Origin: Labia minor
Lineage: Eukaryota; Arthropoda; Insecta; Dermaptera; Spongiphoridae
Reading direction: 5' to 3'
Length of the DNA stretch: 64,000 bases
Assembly (NCBI GenBank): GCA_963082975.1
Contig: OY720350.1
Location: 48,004,734-48,068,733 of the forward strand
Shown: piece by piece, positions 28,700 to 42,739 of the stretch
Layout: the number at the start of each line of letters is the position of its first letter
Numbering within the stretch: the first letter of the stretch is position 1
The notes under the pieces: model-generated
The model's database searches: none
Seen by the model: the letters and a program-made list of their open reading frames with translations, nothing else
Told to the model about the DNA's origin: nothing
Program-made: the position numbers and the translations under genes

Positions 28700-28864
28700 T
28701 TTTTTTTTTTTTTGGCTTTTTCGGAATATATCTCCATTTAGCCATCTTTCTCAGATTTGTTTATTATTTTTATTTTTATTTATATTTATATATCGATGCA
28801 CTCGGCGAGATTTGAGCCCTCGAACTCGAGTCGGCGGACCGGTCACTCGCGGCTAATCTCCCGG
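28700..28864 (-). mobile_element. tRNA-derived SINE with poly(A) tail and 17-bp TSD
   Basis: On the minus strand the head has TTAGCCGCGAGTGACCGG (A box) and GGCTCAAATCT (B box), then an AT-rich body and a long poly(A), seen as T's on the plus strand. The direct repeat TCTACACATCAATTTTT flanks it at 28683-28699 and 28865-28881. This is a clean LINE-mobilised insertion. Confidence 0.85.
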
Positions 28865-28881
28865 TCTACACATCAATTTTT

Positions 28882-31800
28882 CAACAAGAAAAATTTAACA
28901 ATTTCGTGGGCAATTTTAAAGTTCAAAAAGACATACATAAATATATATAAAAGTTTTGATGGTATAATAAAATTAAATATAACTTTTACTAGATATAGAT
29001 TAAGTAGATTAACATAAAATACAACACCATCTCATATGGCAATTCTAAAACTGTTGATAATTTACATTCTAACACCAAAACTCAATTTTTGATTATTCCA
29101 TTAAACAGTAATTTAAAAAAATTGGAAGGAATGTTTAAAATGCAATAATTTGTAGTATTTTTTTTTTTATTAAATTAAGAAAATATCATCCTTCTAGTAG
29201 GAGGGAGTAGCTCATGTCCTAACAGTTTAGATTTACTCATAATTAAAAAGTAATACTCTTTATCTCTCTTTTATAGTTTGTTGGATATAATGGTGGCTAG
29301 AAATCTTTTAGATGAATCCTATTTAAAATATTTTTCCAAGGGGAAAACTTTTCCCAATTCCACTAAACACAGAATAATAATACTTTTATGAAGAATGAAG
29401 ATAATAATATATTTTTATTAGAAACCAAGCAATCTATTTATTATACGTGACTAAAAAAATGAAAGCATTGCTTTCCAATATATCAACTTATTTCTGAATA
29501 AATAGAAATCTATAAAAAAATTAATAAATTTTTTTTCTAAGCTTCACATTTTTTGATCTTTTGTTTTTGAATAACCTAAATAAAAAATTATCTTTCATTT
29601 AAATGAAATTGACAATTTTCTATTTCAGAATTTTACAAAAATAAAATACAAAGAAACACTTATAATATATTTTAATACAGTTATGTAAGGTTTTATTTTT
29701 ACTTTCACTCAACTTATAATTTGTACCTCATTGTCCTATAATAAATTGTAATTTTTAAATAAAAATTCTTTCAGGGTAATCTTTATAAATTTTTTATTGA
29801 TTTTATTATTTATATTTCATAGTTAGCGAAATTTATGTTTACAGTCCTAAAATTTGATTACAAAAATCTCAAAAATCTTGATCTTGAATTAAAAAATATA
29901 GGGGTTCATGTGCATGTTATCAGATGAGATCATAATTCCCATATATTATAATATAAATTAAATAAGAAACTAAATATGTAAAAATTGAAGAACAAATTAA
30001 TTTTCCTAAATATATAATAAATATCATAGTAATATATCATCATGAGATCTTAAATATTTTTAAATTATAATTTAAAGGTGCTCAAAATATAGCTTAAAAT
30101 ATTTCATTTCTAAGGTAATAATACATATATTATTATCAAATAATTTGGAATCAACTGTTCTCTAACAAATGATTGGGATCGTTGCGAAAGGTTCGCTCAA
30201 ATTAATACAATAATAGATCTTATCTAACTATAATAAATACAATGTTTTTTTAATAAATGCAAATGCTGTGAGATAGACTAGAAAACATTGGATCATTTAC
30301 TGACATGCAAAAATTAGACATGCACATTAGCGACGAATGGAAAAAATGGAGACAAGACCAAAGGACGTTATGGGAGAAGGATAATTATATCTTTTGCTAG
30401 ACCAATTTAAACTCAATATAGTGAGTAGGTGTGTGTTCCTTCAAATGCTGAAAAGGAAGAAATGAACAATATAGATTTAACTTCGTGTTATAATTAAATT
30501 CAATCAATACTCTTAAATAATATTATTGTTATTTAGAATAATTGCTTATTGGACGGTGAAATGAAGCTTAAACCTCTCAAAGAGGAAGGCAGGAATCTTA
30601 TAAAATAAATTAATAAAAATATATATAAATTATTCTTATCTATTTAATTAAACGACTGCGCAATCCTAAACTCCTTATAATGGATTTTAATGGTTCGGGC
30701 ATCATTAGAACCGTCATGACCCAAGGATAAGGTATAAGGCATAAGTTAAGGATGCTCTTAAGGATAGTCTGTGGGTATAAGGTTGAAAATTTCAAAAAAG
30801 TTGATCCGTTCCAAAGTTATGGGCAAAAAACCGCCCAACCCATGTGGCGCCTCTGGTGGTTCAATTAAGAAGTTAACACTTATATTTTTCAGAAATATGA
30901 CTTAAATTTCATAAAAAAATACTAAATGAAATCGATTTTTTTCCAAGTTTCTTAGAATATAGTTTGTAAACAAAAAAATAAGATTGTTATTGTGTGAGTA
31001 TGACCTTTAATCAATAGAATTTATTTATATCCATTACACGTGTATGAAGTTTTATGCTAAGACCTTCTCTTCTTAAAGATGAGGACCATCTTAATAATTG
31101 AGATAGGAAATCAATAAATTGATTCTATCTTACTGAAAGCAGCCTTGAAATCGTGATTTCATACGAGAAAGAGAAGGCGATGAATAGAGTGATTCCGGTT
31201 AAAGTATTTTTGGATAAGGATATCCTCCTCTAGCCATTCACTTTTGAAAAACACTTTATCAATGGACCCTGAAGGCAAAATGGTCCTTCTAAATCTTGAC
31301 TTTACTAGAAGGAATGTTTTAATTGGGAAAAAAGTATTATATCACAAAAGTATATTATTTAAGAAGTTAATTAATTATTTTATAATCATTTTCCTATAAT
31401 TTAAAATAAAAATTTAACTCTTAAAAAAAAACTTTTTTTAAATAAAATTCTCAAGTTAATAATAAACATGAGGAACATGATATCCATCGCATCAAAAATA
31501 TTGAAACAATTGAATAAGTGAAAATAAAATATCATATTTCAATCTGAAAACAATATTTTTTTATTATAGGTACGAATCGTTCCTTTAAATAAAGTGTATA
31601 AATAATAAGGAAAACATTTTGATCATTTTTAAATTTAATATATATATATATATTAAAATTATACGGAAATTAGTATTTTTATTTAGCTATGAGTTTGTTT
31701 ATTATATATTTGATTATTTCAGCTTGGTATATTTTTTAATATCACAACTATTAACCCAAAAATGATCTACTTTTTGTTTTAAAGAGAAAGACTTTTAAAA

Positions 31801-32400
31801 AATGCCAAAAATTTAAGATCAAATATATATATTTTATTATCGATTATAACCTTTTAAAATTTTAATAATTATTTATTTTTTTAATTTTTTTTTTATATAA
31901 TTATTTTTATCCATAAGTTAAAAATTTATTAAAAGAAAGTATTTCTTCAAAATATCACGATTTGTATAAGAAAAGAAAAAATAATTTATAATAATAGAAC
32001 AGGTGATGGGCTCTAACTAAGACTTTCGCTTTTTTTGAAAGAAAAATTAACATGAAAGAATTTAATAATTTCTTGGAGAGAAAGGGGAAGAAGAGAGTGG
32101 TCCCGATTAAGAGACATTATCTATACATTTTATTATATCGTGAATGTTTTAAAGTTTTTCAGTGTTTTATTTATTTATTTATTTTTTGTTTTATTGTTAT
32201 TAATAATTATCTAAATCGAAATGATTGTATATTAATGTCTATTTACATATACTTCTAATCTAGTATAGAAATTAATTAATTATAAGTTATATTAGAAAAT
32301 CATTGAATATTTCAATTTTTAAATTTATAAACAATGATTTAGGTTAGGCTTTAAATAGAATTGAAAAAGAAAATGTATATATTATAGTTTTTAGTGATAA
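28882..32400. other. No intact gene seen; weak relics only
   Basis: Mostly AT-rich. Around 30275-30400 (+) the frame LENIGSFTDMQKLDMHISDE then WKKWRQDQ resembles the N-terminus of gag-like frames of some gypsy elements, weakly. Around 30655-30880 and 31080-31320 the DNA is richer and repeat-like (GTTGATCCGTTCCAAAGTTA) but unassigned. Confidence 0.35.
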
Positions 32401-32915
32401 AAATTGATGCCTGTACGTCCATATGAAGCAAAGAAAGGAGAGGCCCCAGGAAACACACACGACGAAGCCAAGAGTCAAGCAAGATCTCCATCTGAAAAAG
32501 ACCATGATCTGCGTTTGATGGGACTGGGGAGGCATAATATAGTGGGAAATGCTTGGAAAGGACGTAAAGGTAAACAAGGAGCTCTACATCGTCCAACTAC
32601 CCCGCATAAATGAATCTATGCGACTGAAAAGACCCGATCAATAAGGTCATGTTGCAAATGTCGTCAAAACTACAAAAAAAAGCTCAATCGGGAGGTTCTT
32701 TAGCATCCACCGTGCTCTTCGGACCATGCGCCAACATGTTATCACTCAAATGTCAAATCAAATGAGGGGTGTTTCCTTCGTCAGCGAAGAGGACCTCAAA
32801 AAACTGTCTCAACAACTTCTTCGACACCAGACTAAGTCATTTTTGGCGGAATAGCATCAACAAATTGGTCGAAGAGGAGGTGGTAAACAGTAACGTCAAA
32901 TTCATAATTGATTAA
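32400..32915 (+). pseudogene. mariner transposase relic, C-terminal half
   Basis: Conceptual translation over several frames follows mariner (D,D34D) transposases: KPRVKQDLHLKKTMI, then V*WDWGGII*W with stops inside, then NKELYIVQLPRINESMRLKR. After a gap, KKLNREVL*HPPCSSDHAP and GVSFVSEEDLKKLSQQLL and finally VNSNVKFIID before a stop. The enzyme would cut and rejoin transposon ends at TA sites. At least two stops and several frameshifts are present, and the segment that should hold the second catalytic Asp is deleted. No terminal repeats were identified, so only the coding relic is delimited. Its codon composition is richer in G and C than the surroundings. Confidence 0.8.
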
Positions 32916-32949
32916 TTTATTGTTATAATTATTGTTTTTTGTTTAAATA

Positions 32950-35900
32950 AAGCTCTTTGATAAAATACGAATGATCTTATTCCCCAACCTATAGATAAAA
33001 GATAAAAATATAAAGATAATATATATACCTATATTGAAAAAAAAAAATGAAAACAAATCATCTCTTCACTCAAAGTCAAATCCATGAAGACAGCATCTGA
33101 CTGGATTAATTTGATTTATCATAAATAAAGATAAATTTTATATAATATATTTTTTATTTTTAAATATTTTTATTATTTGTTTAGAAAAAATAACATTGCA
33201 ATTGGCATATTATAGAATCTCGATGTTGAAATGTCGATTTTTGAATTTATCCAACCAGTCACGAAAAGTTTCGTTCTCAGGGGAAACATTTGTGTCTAGA
33301 AATTTATTATTAATTAAGCAACTTGTCTATTGTTTGAAAACCTGTCATTCCCAGCAAATAAATTTCGATAGGAACAAATGAAGCAAAATCCCTAAATGGC
33401 CCAGCCTCGACGCTCGTCACACGCCATCAAATTTTCAGTTTGTTCAAAAAACCAAACAAATGTTAATAATTACTTAAAATGTTTACTATACTTAAAATTA
33501 TTATTATTTATTTACATTTATTGTATTGCTATATTGGTATTGGTATATTTATAATTTATTTTTCTTTGTAAATCTTTCAATTATTGTTTATTTATCTTTA
33601 TTAACAGGTGATTAAGACAAATAGGAGACTTGAATGAACTATTTGTTTTTTGAGAAAATTACATAATCAAAAATGTTTTTGTTATTTGACAAGCTAATTC
33701 TGTTGTAATCTTACTTAAATTTCTCTAAAGAACTAATAAATTAGAAAAGTCTTTTTCCATAATAAATAAAAAACACGAAGAAAGTTAAGATGAAAAACAA
33801 ATTATATTTTCTTATAAAATATATATATTTTTTTTTTCAAAAATAGCAATGTTTACAAAAGACAGTTTGTTGTTCAAAATTATGATATAATTTCTTTATT
33901 AACTAACAAAATAGAAATATGATTTTAAATATTAGTCTTGATCTGAAGATGATGTAAACCAGCGTTTCTCAACCCTTTAGTATTCGCGGCCCAGTCTTCA
34001 TTCAAATTTTTTCTCGCTTCGTTCCTCCCTTGGCTTTTGGCTTATAATAAAATGTATAACACAATAATGTTTATTGAGTATTTTGGATTCTATTTTAAAT
34101 TATTTTAACTAAATGCCAAAAAAATATTTCAATGTTTATGTGTGTTTTTTTAGTCAGAGTTTTGAATAAAATTTTCTCTTGCACATTCTCGGGCCTTCCT
34201 TCTCGTGTGCATGTCCCCCCTACCCCAAATTGAGAATCCCCGGTTTAAATAAATATTTTAAAAATAATACTTATCTAATTATCAATTTTTTTAGGAGAAT
34301 TTTGTTTTAGGTTATATATAGATATATATAAATATTTTATTAGTATATAATATTTTTTAAGATTTAATTAAAGTTTTAACTCGATATTGAATCATTCAAA
34401 AAGAATGTTAATAATCTTTAATAAAAAATCTATATAACGTTTAATTCTAATTAAAACGAATGATTTGTTTTTTTGGGAAATTAAATTTTATGTATTTTTT
34501 CATAATTGCAATGATAAGTAATTTGTATATGCTTGAGGCAGAGATTTATTAATATGATTTAGTTTCAAAAATAAAAATAATGAAAAGAAAAAACTACAAA
34601 TTAATTATAAGTATATTATATTTCTCCACACGACTAAGTAGATTCGATATCTAATTCAAGTGATGATTAAGTTAACTAGGAAATGAATGTGATCTTGAAT
34701 TTTAATGAAAAAAAAAATTAAATAAAGCAAAATAAAAAAAGCATTGCAATAAAGCTAAGATCAAGGGCCGGGCAAAAGCCTTTCTACTGGCTGGACTCAC
34801 TTTCACGAACACTTTCTTCAAAGAACCAGTTGAAAAACTGATATAATATCTTAATATAAACAAAAATAAATTAGTCTAGATAAATGAAAGACATTACGAA
34901 AGTATGAGGTGAGGAAATGTTCGGGTCAACAAAAAAATGGAGGAGGTGTTTGCTTCATCTTTCATTTATTTTATCATGTCTGGTTACAAATTGTATTAAT
35001 ACCTTCATTAAAATATATCAATATATATCATATTAAACTAATATTAATAAACTATTAGCTATTTTCTAATTACTATTTTCAAATGTTTATTAGCTTATAT
35101 CTAACCCCAAAACCTTCATATAAATATATTTGCAATTATACAAATTTCATTACACATACAAAACTGGTTATTAACATTTTATTTTATTTTTAGATCAGAT
35201 TAAATGAAATAACGTGTTTTATAGTAGTAAGTATATTTTCCAGAATTGATTAAAATAATTTTATGAGAACTTCTTAATTTACAATTTATTCTAAAATCAA
35301 TAAAATATACTTCTATACTTGGTTAATTTTGTTCGCCCGTCTTGGCACGATTTATTTAAGATACTTCAAGTTGGAATTTTCTTTTTTCTTACAAATTTTA
35401 TAATTAAAAAATGGGTTAATTTTTGACAAAGAGGATAATTTAATTCATAATATACAATACAAATACTTCCATTCTATAATCCAAAACATCTCATTAATTA
35501 AAATAATTTTTTTTTTTTGATTTGTTAAAATAATTAAGAAAATTTTCCACTTAAAAAATATTTCATATTACTTTTATTAAAATTAATAATAATAATAAAA
35601 TAATCATTTATTTATTACTTATATAAGTAAATATAAAAACGAATATATAAAAAAACATTAAAATTGAAATAAAATTATATATTTATCCAATTTATTTTAA
35701 TATTTCAACTAAAAAAACTAGTCTTAGAATGATTCATTATCCATGAACTAGATGACATGATTCCACACCCCAAATAAATAAAAAAGTATTTTAACATCTT
35801 ATGTAATCATGTGTAATCAATGAATAATGATTTTTTTTATTGAAAGGAAAAAAAATCCTAATATTTTCTCTCTTCTCACATATATTAAAGATTTTTTGTA

Positions 35901-37420
35901 CATGTTAGGTGTGGATTTGTTAAGTTTTGTCTCAAGACCAGGAATATGATTGAATACTTTTAATTACACAATCCAATTACATTTTATAAAATTTTTTGTG
36001 TCAATAAGAATTTTTTTTCATAATTATCTCGGTTAATTAATGACCATAACAATGTTAATTGGATCAATTCCTTATATTTTTAATAAAAATGAAACACAAA
36101 ATTACCCAATATTTAAAAAAATAAATTTTAATCGTTATTATAATACTTTTATTTATTTTGTGATGAAATGCAAATTATTTGAATCAAATTCTCATAAATA
36201 AAAATAATATTTATATTTGGATATTATATTGTAAAATAACAATGAAAGGAAAATTAAAGTAAATTTGAAATATAAAATAAACTATTAATGTTGTTTTTAA
36301 AATTTTCATGAAATTTTTAGCTATTCTTTTTTCTTTTATTTCATTAGATAAGAATGAAATTACCATTCCTTAAGTATTTAATTTAATCTCTTAAAACAAA
36401 TTAAAATTGTAAGGAATTTATTTATTTCATTTAAAAGAGTCTTGTGAATTGAAATTAATTGTAGATAAATTGTTCTTTTTTTTGTATCAAATAAATAATT
36501 ATTTATACAAAATAAAAGTATGTAAAAAATTAATATGAAAAATTAATTAATTAATTTCTTATACAATAAATAAAAGTAATATTAATTTCATTTTAATCAA
36601 GATTTCGTATTATTGGGTCGATTACATAAAAATTCTCATCGCTATTTATTCATAACTATGTAAATGAAAGTGAAAAATGAATTAAAGAAATTAAGAAAAA
36701 TGATAAATATATATAAAAACAAAACAAAACAAAACAAAACGAAAAAAAAAATCGAGAGGAATGCAATTTACTAAAATAAATCAACGAGCCATATAATTAT
36801 CTTCACTGATCCGGAAGATTTGAGAACTTTTTTTAAACGCTATAAAAGTAAAGAAATGATGCAATACTATTTCAAATATTTAATAAAACAAAATTAAAGT
36901 AATAGAAAATCAATTATATGAGAATATCTTTTATACAACCTTGAATATTTTGCCGTTCATAATGTCTAATTTGTTAATCAATAATACTTTTATGTTTATC
37001 ATTCTTGGTAGGAAGACATCAAATCAACTAGAAAGAGACAAAAATAAATTGTAACTTTGAAGTATTTATTTAGGCTCTCTCCTATAATAAATTTAAAAAA
37101 TTTTGTTTGATAACTTTCTTTTTATGTAATTTAATAAATATTTAATTAAATTTTTTTTAGTAATAGGTTGTTTTTAAAATTTTTTTCAAGAATGAAAAAA
37201 CATTTGATTTCATTCAAAATTAAGTTTTCATTGATAATTAAGACGTATTCTTTGAAAGTGGTGTAAATAAATTTTATATTCTTGGGAGATATTTAATATT
37301 TTAAAATATCTGATTGTTTTAAATTAATCATCATGAATTGTAATATTCTTTAAATATGAAAATAAAACATAATAGCAAACATGTGTATAAATATATTTGT
37401 ATATCAAAATATCAAAAGTA
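32950..37420. other. No gene seen
   Basis: AT-rich throughout. A degenerate hAT-like MITE is at 33959-34243, an AAAAC microsatellite at about 36717-36740, and a slightly richer unexplained patch at 33190-33430. No exon-like stretch could be supported. Confidence 0.5.
33959..34243. mobile_element. hAT-like MITE with GTTTCTCAACC-type ends, degenerate
   Basis: Left end CCAGCGTTTCTCAACCC and right end (reverse complement) CCGGGGATTCTCAATTTGG are inverted. Such CAG(T/C)GTTTCTCAACC ends are common in hAT elements. The flanks do not give a clear duplication. A related element is at 60666-61002. Confidence 0.5.
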
Positions 37421-37429
37421 AAACAAAAA

Positions 37430-37920
37430 CATCTGGGAATGCTAGGAAGCATTACTATCAACGAACTTTTATTCATATTTATCAGAAAATTGCATATATA
37501 ATTCCAATTCGTTCTTTTTTCAGACTTATAAAGTTGATCTTTATTGCGTTCTTCACTTCGAAACTCTGGATCAGATCGTTTTATAGCCATATTCTTTTGA
37601 GAGTTTTCTCGTTCTTGACTGCAATATTCTGGGTCAGTTCGTTTTAAAGCCATCTATTTTTGAGTGTTTTCACGTTCTTGACTGCAATATTCAAGATCCG
37701 ATCTTTTTTTAAACTTATGAAGTTGATCTTTACTGCGTTCTTGAGTGCGCTATTCTGGGACAGCTCGTTTTTTAGCCATATACTTTTGAGTGTTTATTCG
37801 TTCTTGACTGCAATATTCGGGATCAGTTCTTTTTTCAGTTTTATAAACTAGATCTTTATAGTGTTCTTGGCTACGGTATTCGGAATCGTTTCTTTTTTGT
37901 TTTATTCTTTTTCTGAACAT
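37430..37920 (-). pseudogene. Degenerate 21-residue tandem-repeat reading frame, possibly Helitron-derived
   Basis: From an ATG at 37918-37920 the minus strand encodes MFRKRIKQKRNDSEYRSQ and then six 21-residue (63-bp) units, all in one frame, broken only by two TAG codons. Units are of two kinds: KR.DPEYRSQER.KDQLYK and KRTDPEYCSQERENTQK.MA. Order is A-B-A-B-B-A, then the frame degrades after SEKRTN. Arrays of (K/R)R..(N/D)PE(Y/F)R..E repeats occur near the N-terminus of some arthropod Helitron replicase frames, so a Helitron origin is an inference. It could also be a decayed host gene. No further Helitron domains follow. Confidence 0.55.
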
Positions 37921-40900
37921 TTTCTTATTATTATTAGTGTTTTAAAATAGCGAAGAATAAAATCAATTACCAAAAGGATCTATTAGATCCTCCCTTTGAT
38001 GAATTTGATACTGTTGAAATTTTTTAAACTATTTTCAGAATAATCAGCCCAAAACTTTTGATTAAAAGGTATTATTGAAAATATTTTAATATGTATAAAT
38101 TTAAAATAATATTTTTTAATGAAAAAAAAAGATTTAATGCTCGAGAAATTTTTTGTAAGTTATTTTGTCTTAGCTATCTCTACTTCTAATTTTCATATTT
38201 TTTCTTCACATTTTAATACATAATAAAGATAGATTTGCTGATTAATTAAAATAGTTGAAAATTATTGATGTGTTTCAAACAAAAATTATTTTTATATAAT
38301 GTTTTCAAAATGAATTTAAATCATCATTAGCATAATCATTATACAACTATTGTTATAACTTATAACTTATAACTATTAACTGAAATACTTATAATACAAA
38401 TATGTCTACATAAAATAGAAGTAGTTGGAATCATATTGTGATTTTATCCCAAAATAAAAGTTATTCTTTCACAAAATTTAAATAATTATATAATCCATTC
38501 ATTTACATGTCAAGAATAATTGATTTATTGTAAAAAATATGATTTATCCGTTAAGAGAAGTTTATTATTTATTTATCTATAAAATTTTTAGAATTTTGAA
38601 ATGATTTGAATATTTAATTAAATAAACACCTGAATCCTATGTTTAATTTCTTTGTGACTTTGCTTAAATGTTAATAGGGTTGACTCGGAGTCGTGTGAAA
38701 GGTCTTCTTCTGTCCTGACGACCTTGTGTGCAAATATTATAAAAAAAGGACCAAGCCTCCGCCTCAGGGATCTCTCCAGACTAGTTCGTATTTTTTTACC
38801 TGACTTCTCTCTCTTATTATTTATGAAATTGCACAATCATTTCCATTGACTAAATTTAATCTCAAAGGGATTTATTTGACTTGTTTCATGCCTAAATTTT
38901 ATTTATAAATTATAAATGCATTGGAAAACTCACTAAGAAAAAACATGAATATGTAAAATGTAAAGATTTATTTTGGCGATTTCGAAGAACAAATTTTAGA
39001 TTCGTTAAATCTTTATTAATTTACTTAAGAATAGAATCGCTATTTTTTTTTTGAATTTATTTAAAATTAAGCGATATATATAATCATTTTACTACTTAAT
39101 ATTTTATTTTTTAATCATTTATTATAAAAGTATTTATATTTAACTATTCATTCTAATATATTAAAGTTATATAAATAATACATTCTTTCTAGTTTACTAA
39201 CGGTAGATTTTCTATCACGAACACATAAATAAACTTTAGAAAAAAAATAATAAAAAATCAAAAAAGTATTTATCTGTAAAATCTCTATTTGCTTGAGAAG
39301 TGATTTAGTAATTTTACTATTTTATTCGTAGTCCAAACAGACTAATAATGGCTAATTGTAATAATTCTATATTGGTTTATTGATAAACTTAATTTATACA
39401 AATAATATAATTAGTAACTTAATTACTTAACTATTTTAAATTTATAAACCAAGTGAATAATTTTTTTTTAATTATAAAATCTTTAAATAAAGAGATAAAT
39501 AAATTAGAAATTTAAATTAATTCATTTATTTTTATTTATCTATTATATATAAAACCGTGTAATTTGAAGATATCTTGAAAATCAAAGGAAAATCCAAAAA
39601 TTTAGAAAAACTATATTAAACAATTGCCTAAATTCAAATAATTATTACTTTATTTATTTTAATATAATTTCCTTTTAATATCTCATAAATAGTTTACACC
39701 ATATAAATATATATATCTTTTAAATATCAATGTTAAATTATCAAATTATATAAGTACAATAAATTCCAAATATAGTTTATTAGTTTATTTCTCAAACTAA
39801 ATCCAAAAACGAGAATTCATTCGAAAGAAAATTATTTAAGACAGAATACCCAGCTCCACATATCAAAATTCTATATAAAAATTTTCGCATTCCATTTAAT
39901 TAAATAATTTTTTATAAATTTTTTTCATAAAAAATATTATATGATCTCATTAGAACGGGAAAAAATAACTTTTTTAAACCATAATCTTCTTATCGGAAGT
40001 GAAAACTAAAATTCGTATCGGAATAATTTAATTTCTACTTAAATGTAGGTAAACTAAATGAAAGTAAAAAACAAAAATAACTAAGAGCAGGATTAACATT
40101 TCTTCCTAAAACTGCTTTTATAGTATGTAATTCATTAATTTTTGTCTTGTTAGTGAAAACAAAAATGAGAAATAATATAATATAAATTAAATATCGAAGT
40201 AAACTTGATTTCACTTTACTTATTAATTTATTATTATATTAAGAAAAATAAAACAGTTTCATACTTTTTATATTCAAATGACTAGATCCTTTTAAATTCA
40301 TTCATTCAGATAATAAATAAATTCTTTCATTCTAAGTCTTATATATAAGTGGTAAATTATAATGACGATATGTATAATCAATCTATCCATTAACCAAGTT
40401 CTCTACTTTCATTTCAGGTAATATTCAACCAAAAGCAGGAAGATATCATCTTATATTTCTTTTCAATTTAATAAATTTACGATATCATATTGCTTTAGCA
40501 AATTAATTAATTTTTCATTATCTAATTTTAAATTAAATTTATATATAGTAAATCACCAAAAGATGAGGAGGAGAAAACTAAATTAAAAAAATCAAGTTCT
40601 TAATTGGAGAAGAAAGAGAAACGAGGAAACTAAAATACACAACATTTACTATTTTCATACACATAATTTTATAGTCGTTTAATTAGTATTTGCTATAACA
40701 CTCATTTGATTTTAATTATTCAAAAAATAAATAAAAAATTGTTTAATGCGATTTAATTAATTTTCTAACATTAATTATTAAGGATAATAGAATATATATA
40801 TATATATATATAATATTATAAGAATATTTTTTTTAATTTTCTTATTTGATTGAAATTGTATATAAAGAATTGAGTATGGATATATATTAAAAAGTAATTC

Positions 40901-42720
40901 ATTTTATATGTACACTTTTATAATATTATATGTATTAATATGCATTTTGAGTGGTAAAATCGTTTACATGTCACCCTAATAAGGATAAAATTGAGGTATT
41001 TGGGATATAATATTTCAAATACTACTTTTAAAAAAATCAGATGTTCATTTAAAGGAATTAATTATAAAAAGATTTACATAAGTAATCCTATAGATTAATT
41101 AAAGTATTAGAAAGTATAAAATTAATTTATCTAATTCTTTAAAGTTTTTCATTGAAGAGCAACTATACTTCCTTCTAATTAGTGAAACTGGGATTGTTCA
41201 TGATTGTAAATGCATTCAAATGCATCGACTGCAAAGTTTGCCCATCCTGCTTGTTGATTACCTATCCGTAACTGTCTATATTTATTTGTAGTCATCATTT
41301 AGGGCTGCTGTTTCCGAAAGAAAAAAAATGTTAAAAGTATTGCTTAACTTTATAAGACGCCTTTCGTGTTGCTTTGCGTTTTTTTAAATGATGACCTTTT
41401 GATTAGAAAATTGTGTACATTCAACATTTTATCGATTAAAATGTTAATAGAAGGAACGTCGATTAAACAGAATTTTGAGAAAAAAATATCGAATTTTTGG
41501 AATTATTAGAATAAATAAATTAAAATTATTTTCCAAAATATAATTAATATACCACGAAACTTTTTTGAATCTACAGATATAATATATAATAATAACATAT
41601 ATATATATATATTTATATACGTATTATATTATATTCTATACATATTATAATATAGTGGTTTCTTGGTGTTTCTAAAATAATTTAAATAATTTTTTTCAAT
41701 CTTAATGATATTTATTATTTATTTAGTTAAAATTTTAAATATTAGACACATAAAAATTTTAAAAAGTGGATTCTACATACAATGTATATAGTTTTTTTTT
41801 ATTAATATCCTTTATACATTAATTATTTAATTGTTTAGATAATATTAAGTAAGTCTTTTTATTATCATCCTTTGTTTTGAAATTTGTATGTAAAAAAATT
41901 AATAATACAAAAAATTTCTACTTCCGTTTTTAAAGTTGTGATGCATTTTAATTCAAATTCATAAGATCTTAAATATTTATAATTATCCATAACTTTGTTG
42001 TGTGTGAAATTATTGAAAATAGTTTTAAATATATCATGTAGTATATCAATATGATATTTAAAATTTTGTTGTAAATTTAAAATCAACTGATTGTTTTAAA
42101 AATTATTATAAAATAAATCTATTTAAGACACTAATAATATTAATCATTAATTAATGAAAGTAAATATTAATAATTAATTTTTAAATTAATTTTTTGTACA
42201 ATAAATTTATTATTTATTAATTAATTAACTTATTTGTTGAATGATTAAAATGTAAAATGAACAACATTGTTTAAATTATGATTGTTTTTAGTAATACTCT
42301 TTTACATTTCAATAAAATGTCGGGGAAAAATCGAAAATAAATAAATAAATAAAAATCTTTTAGAAATATATGTAGAAAAAAAAATGATGAGTTTTAAAAC
42401 TTTTTTTATTAAAAGTTGTAAATTTATTATCTCCTATTTATTTAAGTTGAAATTGATAGTTTAATTAAATATTTTAATTATAATTTATTAAAAGATGTCA
42501 TAAACAATTATTTAAATATGAAAAATTATTTAAAATTGTGGTAAAATTATGAATCACTAAATGATTGAAAATTTAATAGAGTTAAATGATAAACATTAAC
42601 TTGTTAAAATAATTGTTTAAGTGAATAAATTCAATTACTTTAATTATAATTTGATTTAAAATTCTAATTCAAATGACAAATTCTACTGACTCAAATGACT
42701 AATGGATTATTTCAATTTAT
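37921..42720. other. No gene seen
   Basis: AT-rich. A 220-bp richer patch at 38618-38836 is open on the minus strand (72 codons) but resembles nothing I know. Patch 41170-41400 is also richer without recognisable content. TA microsatellites at 40795-40812 and 41600-41613. Confidence 0.5.
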
Positions 42721-42739
42721 AAATTGTAAGTGACCTTAC

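Noticed and set aside
28757..29017. 86-codon plus-strand frame
   Set aside because: It is the reverse of the poly(A) SINE plus flanking AT-rich sequence.
32344..32613. Three overlapping open frames on both strands
   Set aside because: The mariner homology runs in a different frame with stops; these open frames are accidental.
38618..38836. 72-codon minus-strand frame, basic
   Set aside because: GC-richer than its surroundings but no family resemblance, no clear splice sites and no neighbouring exons; left unexplained.
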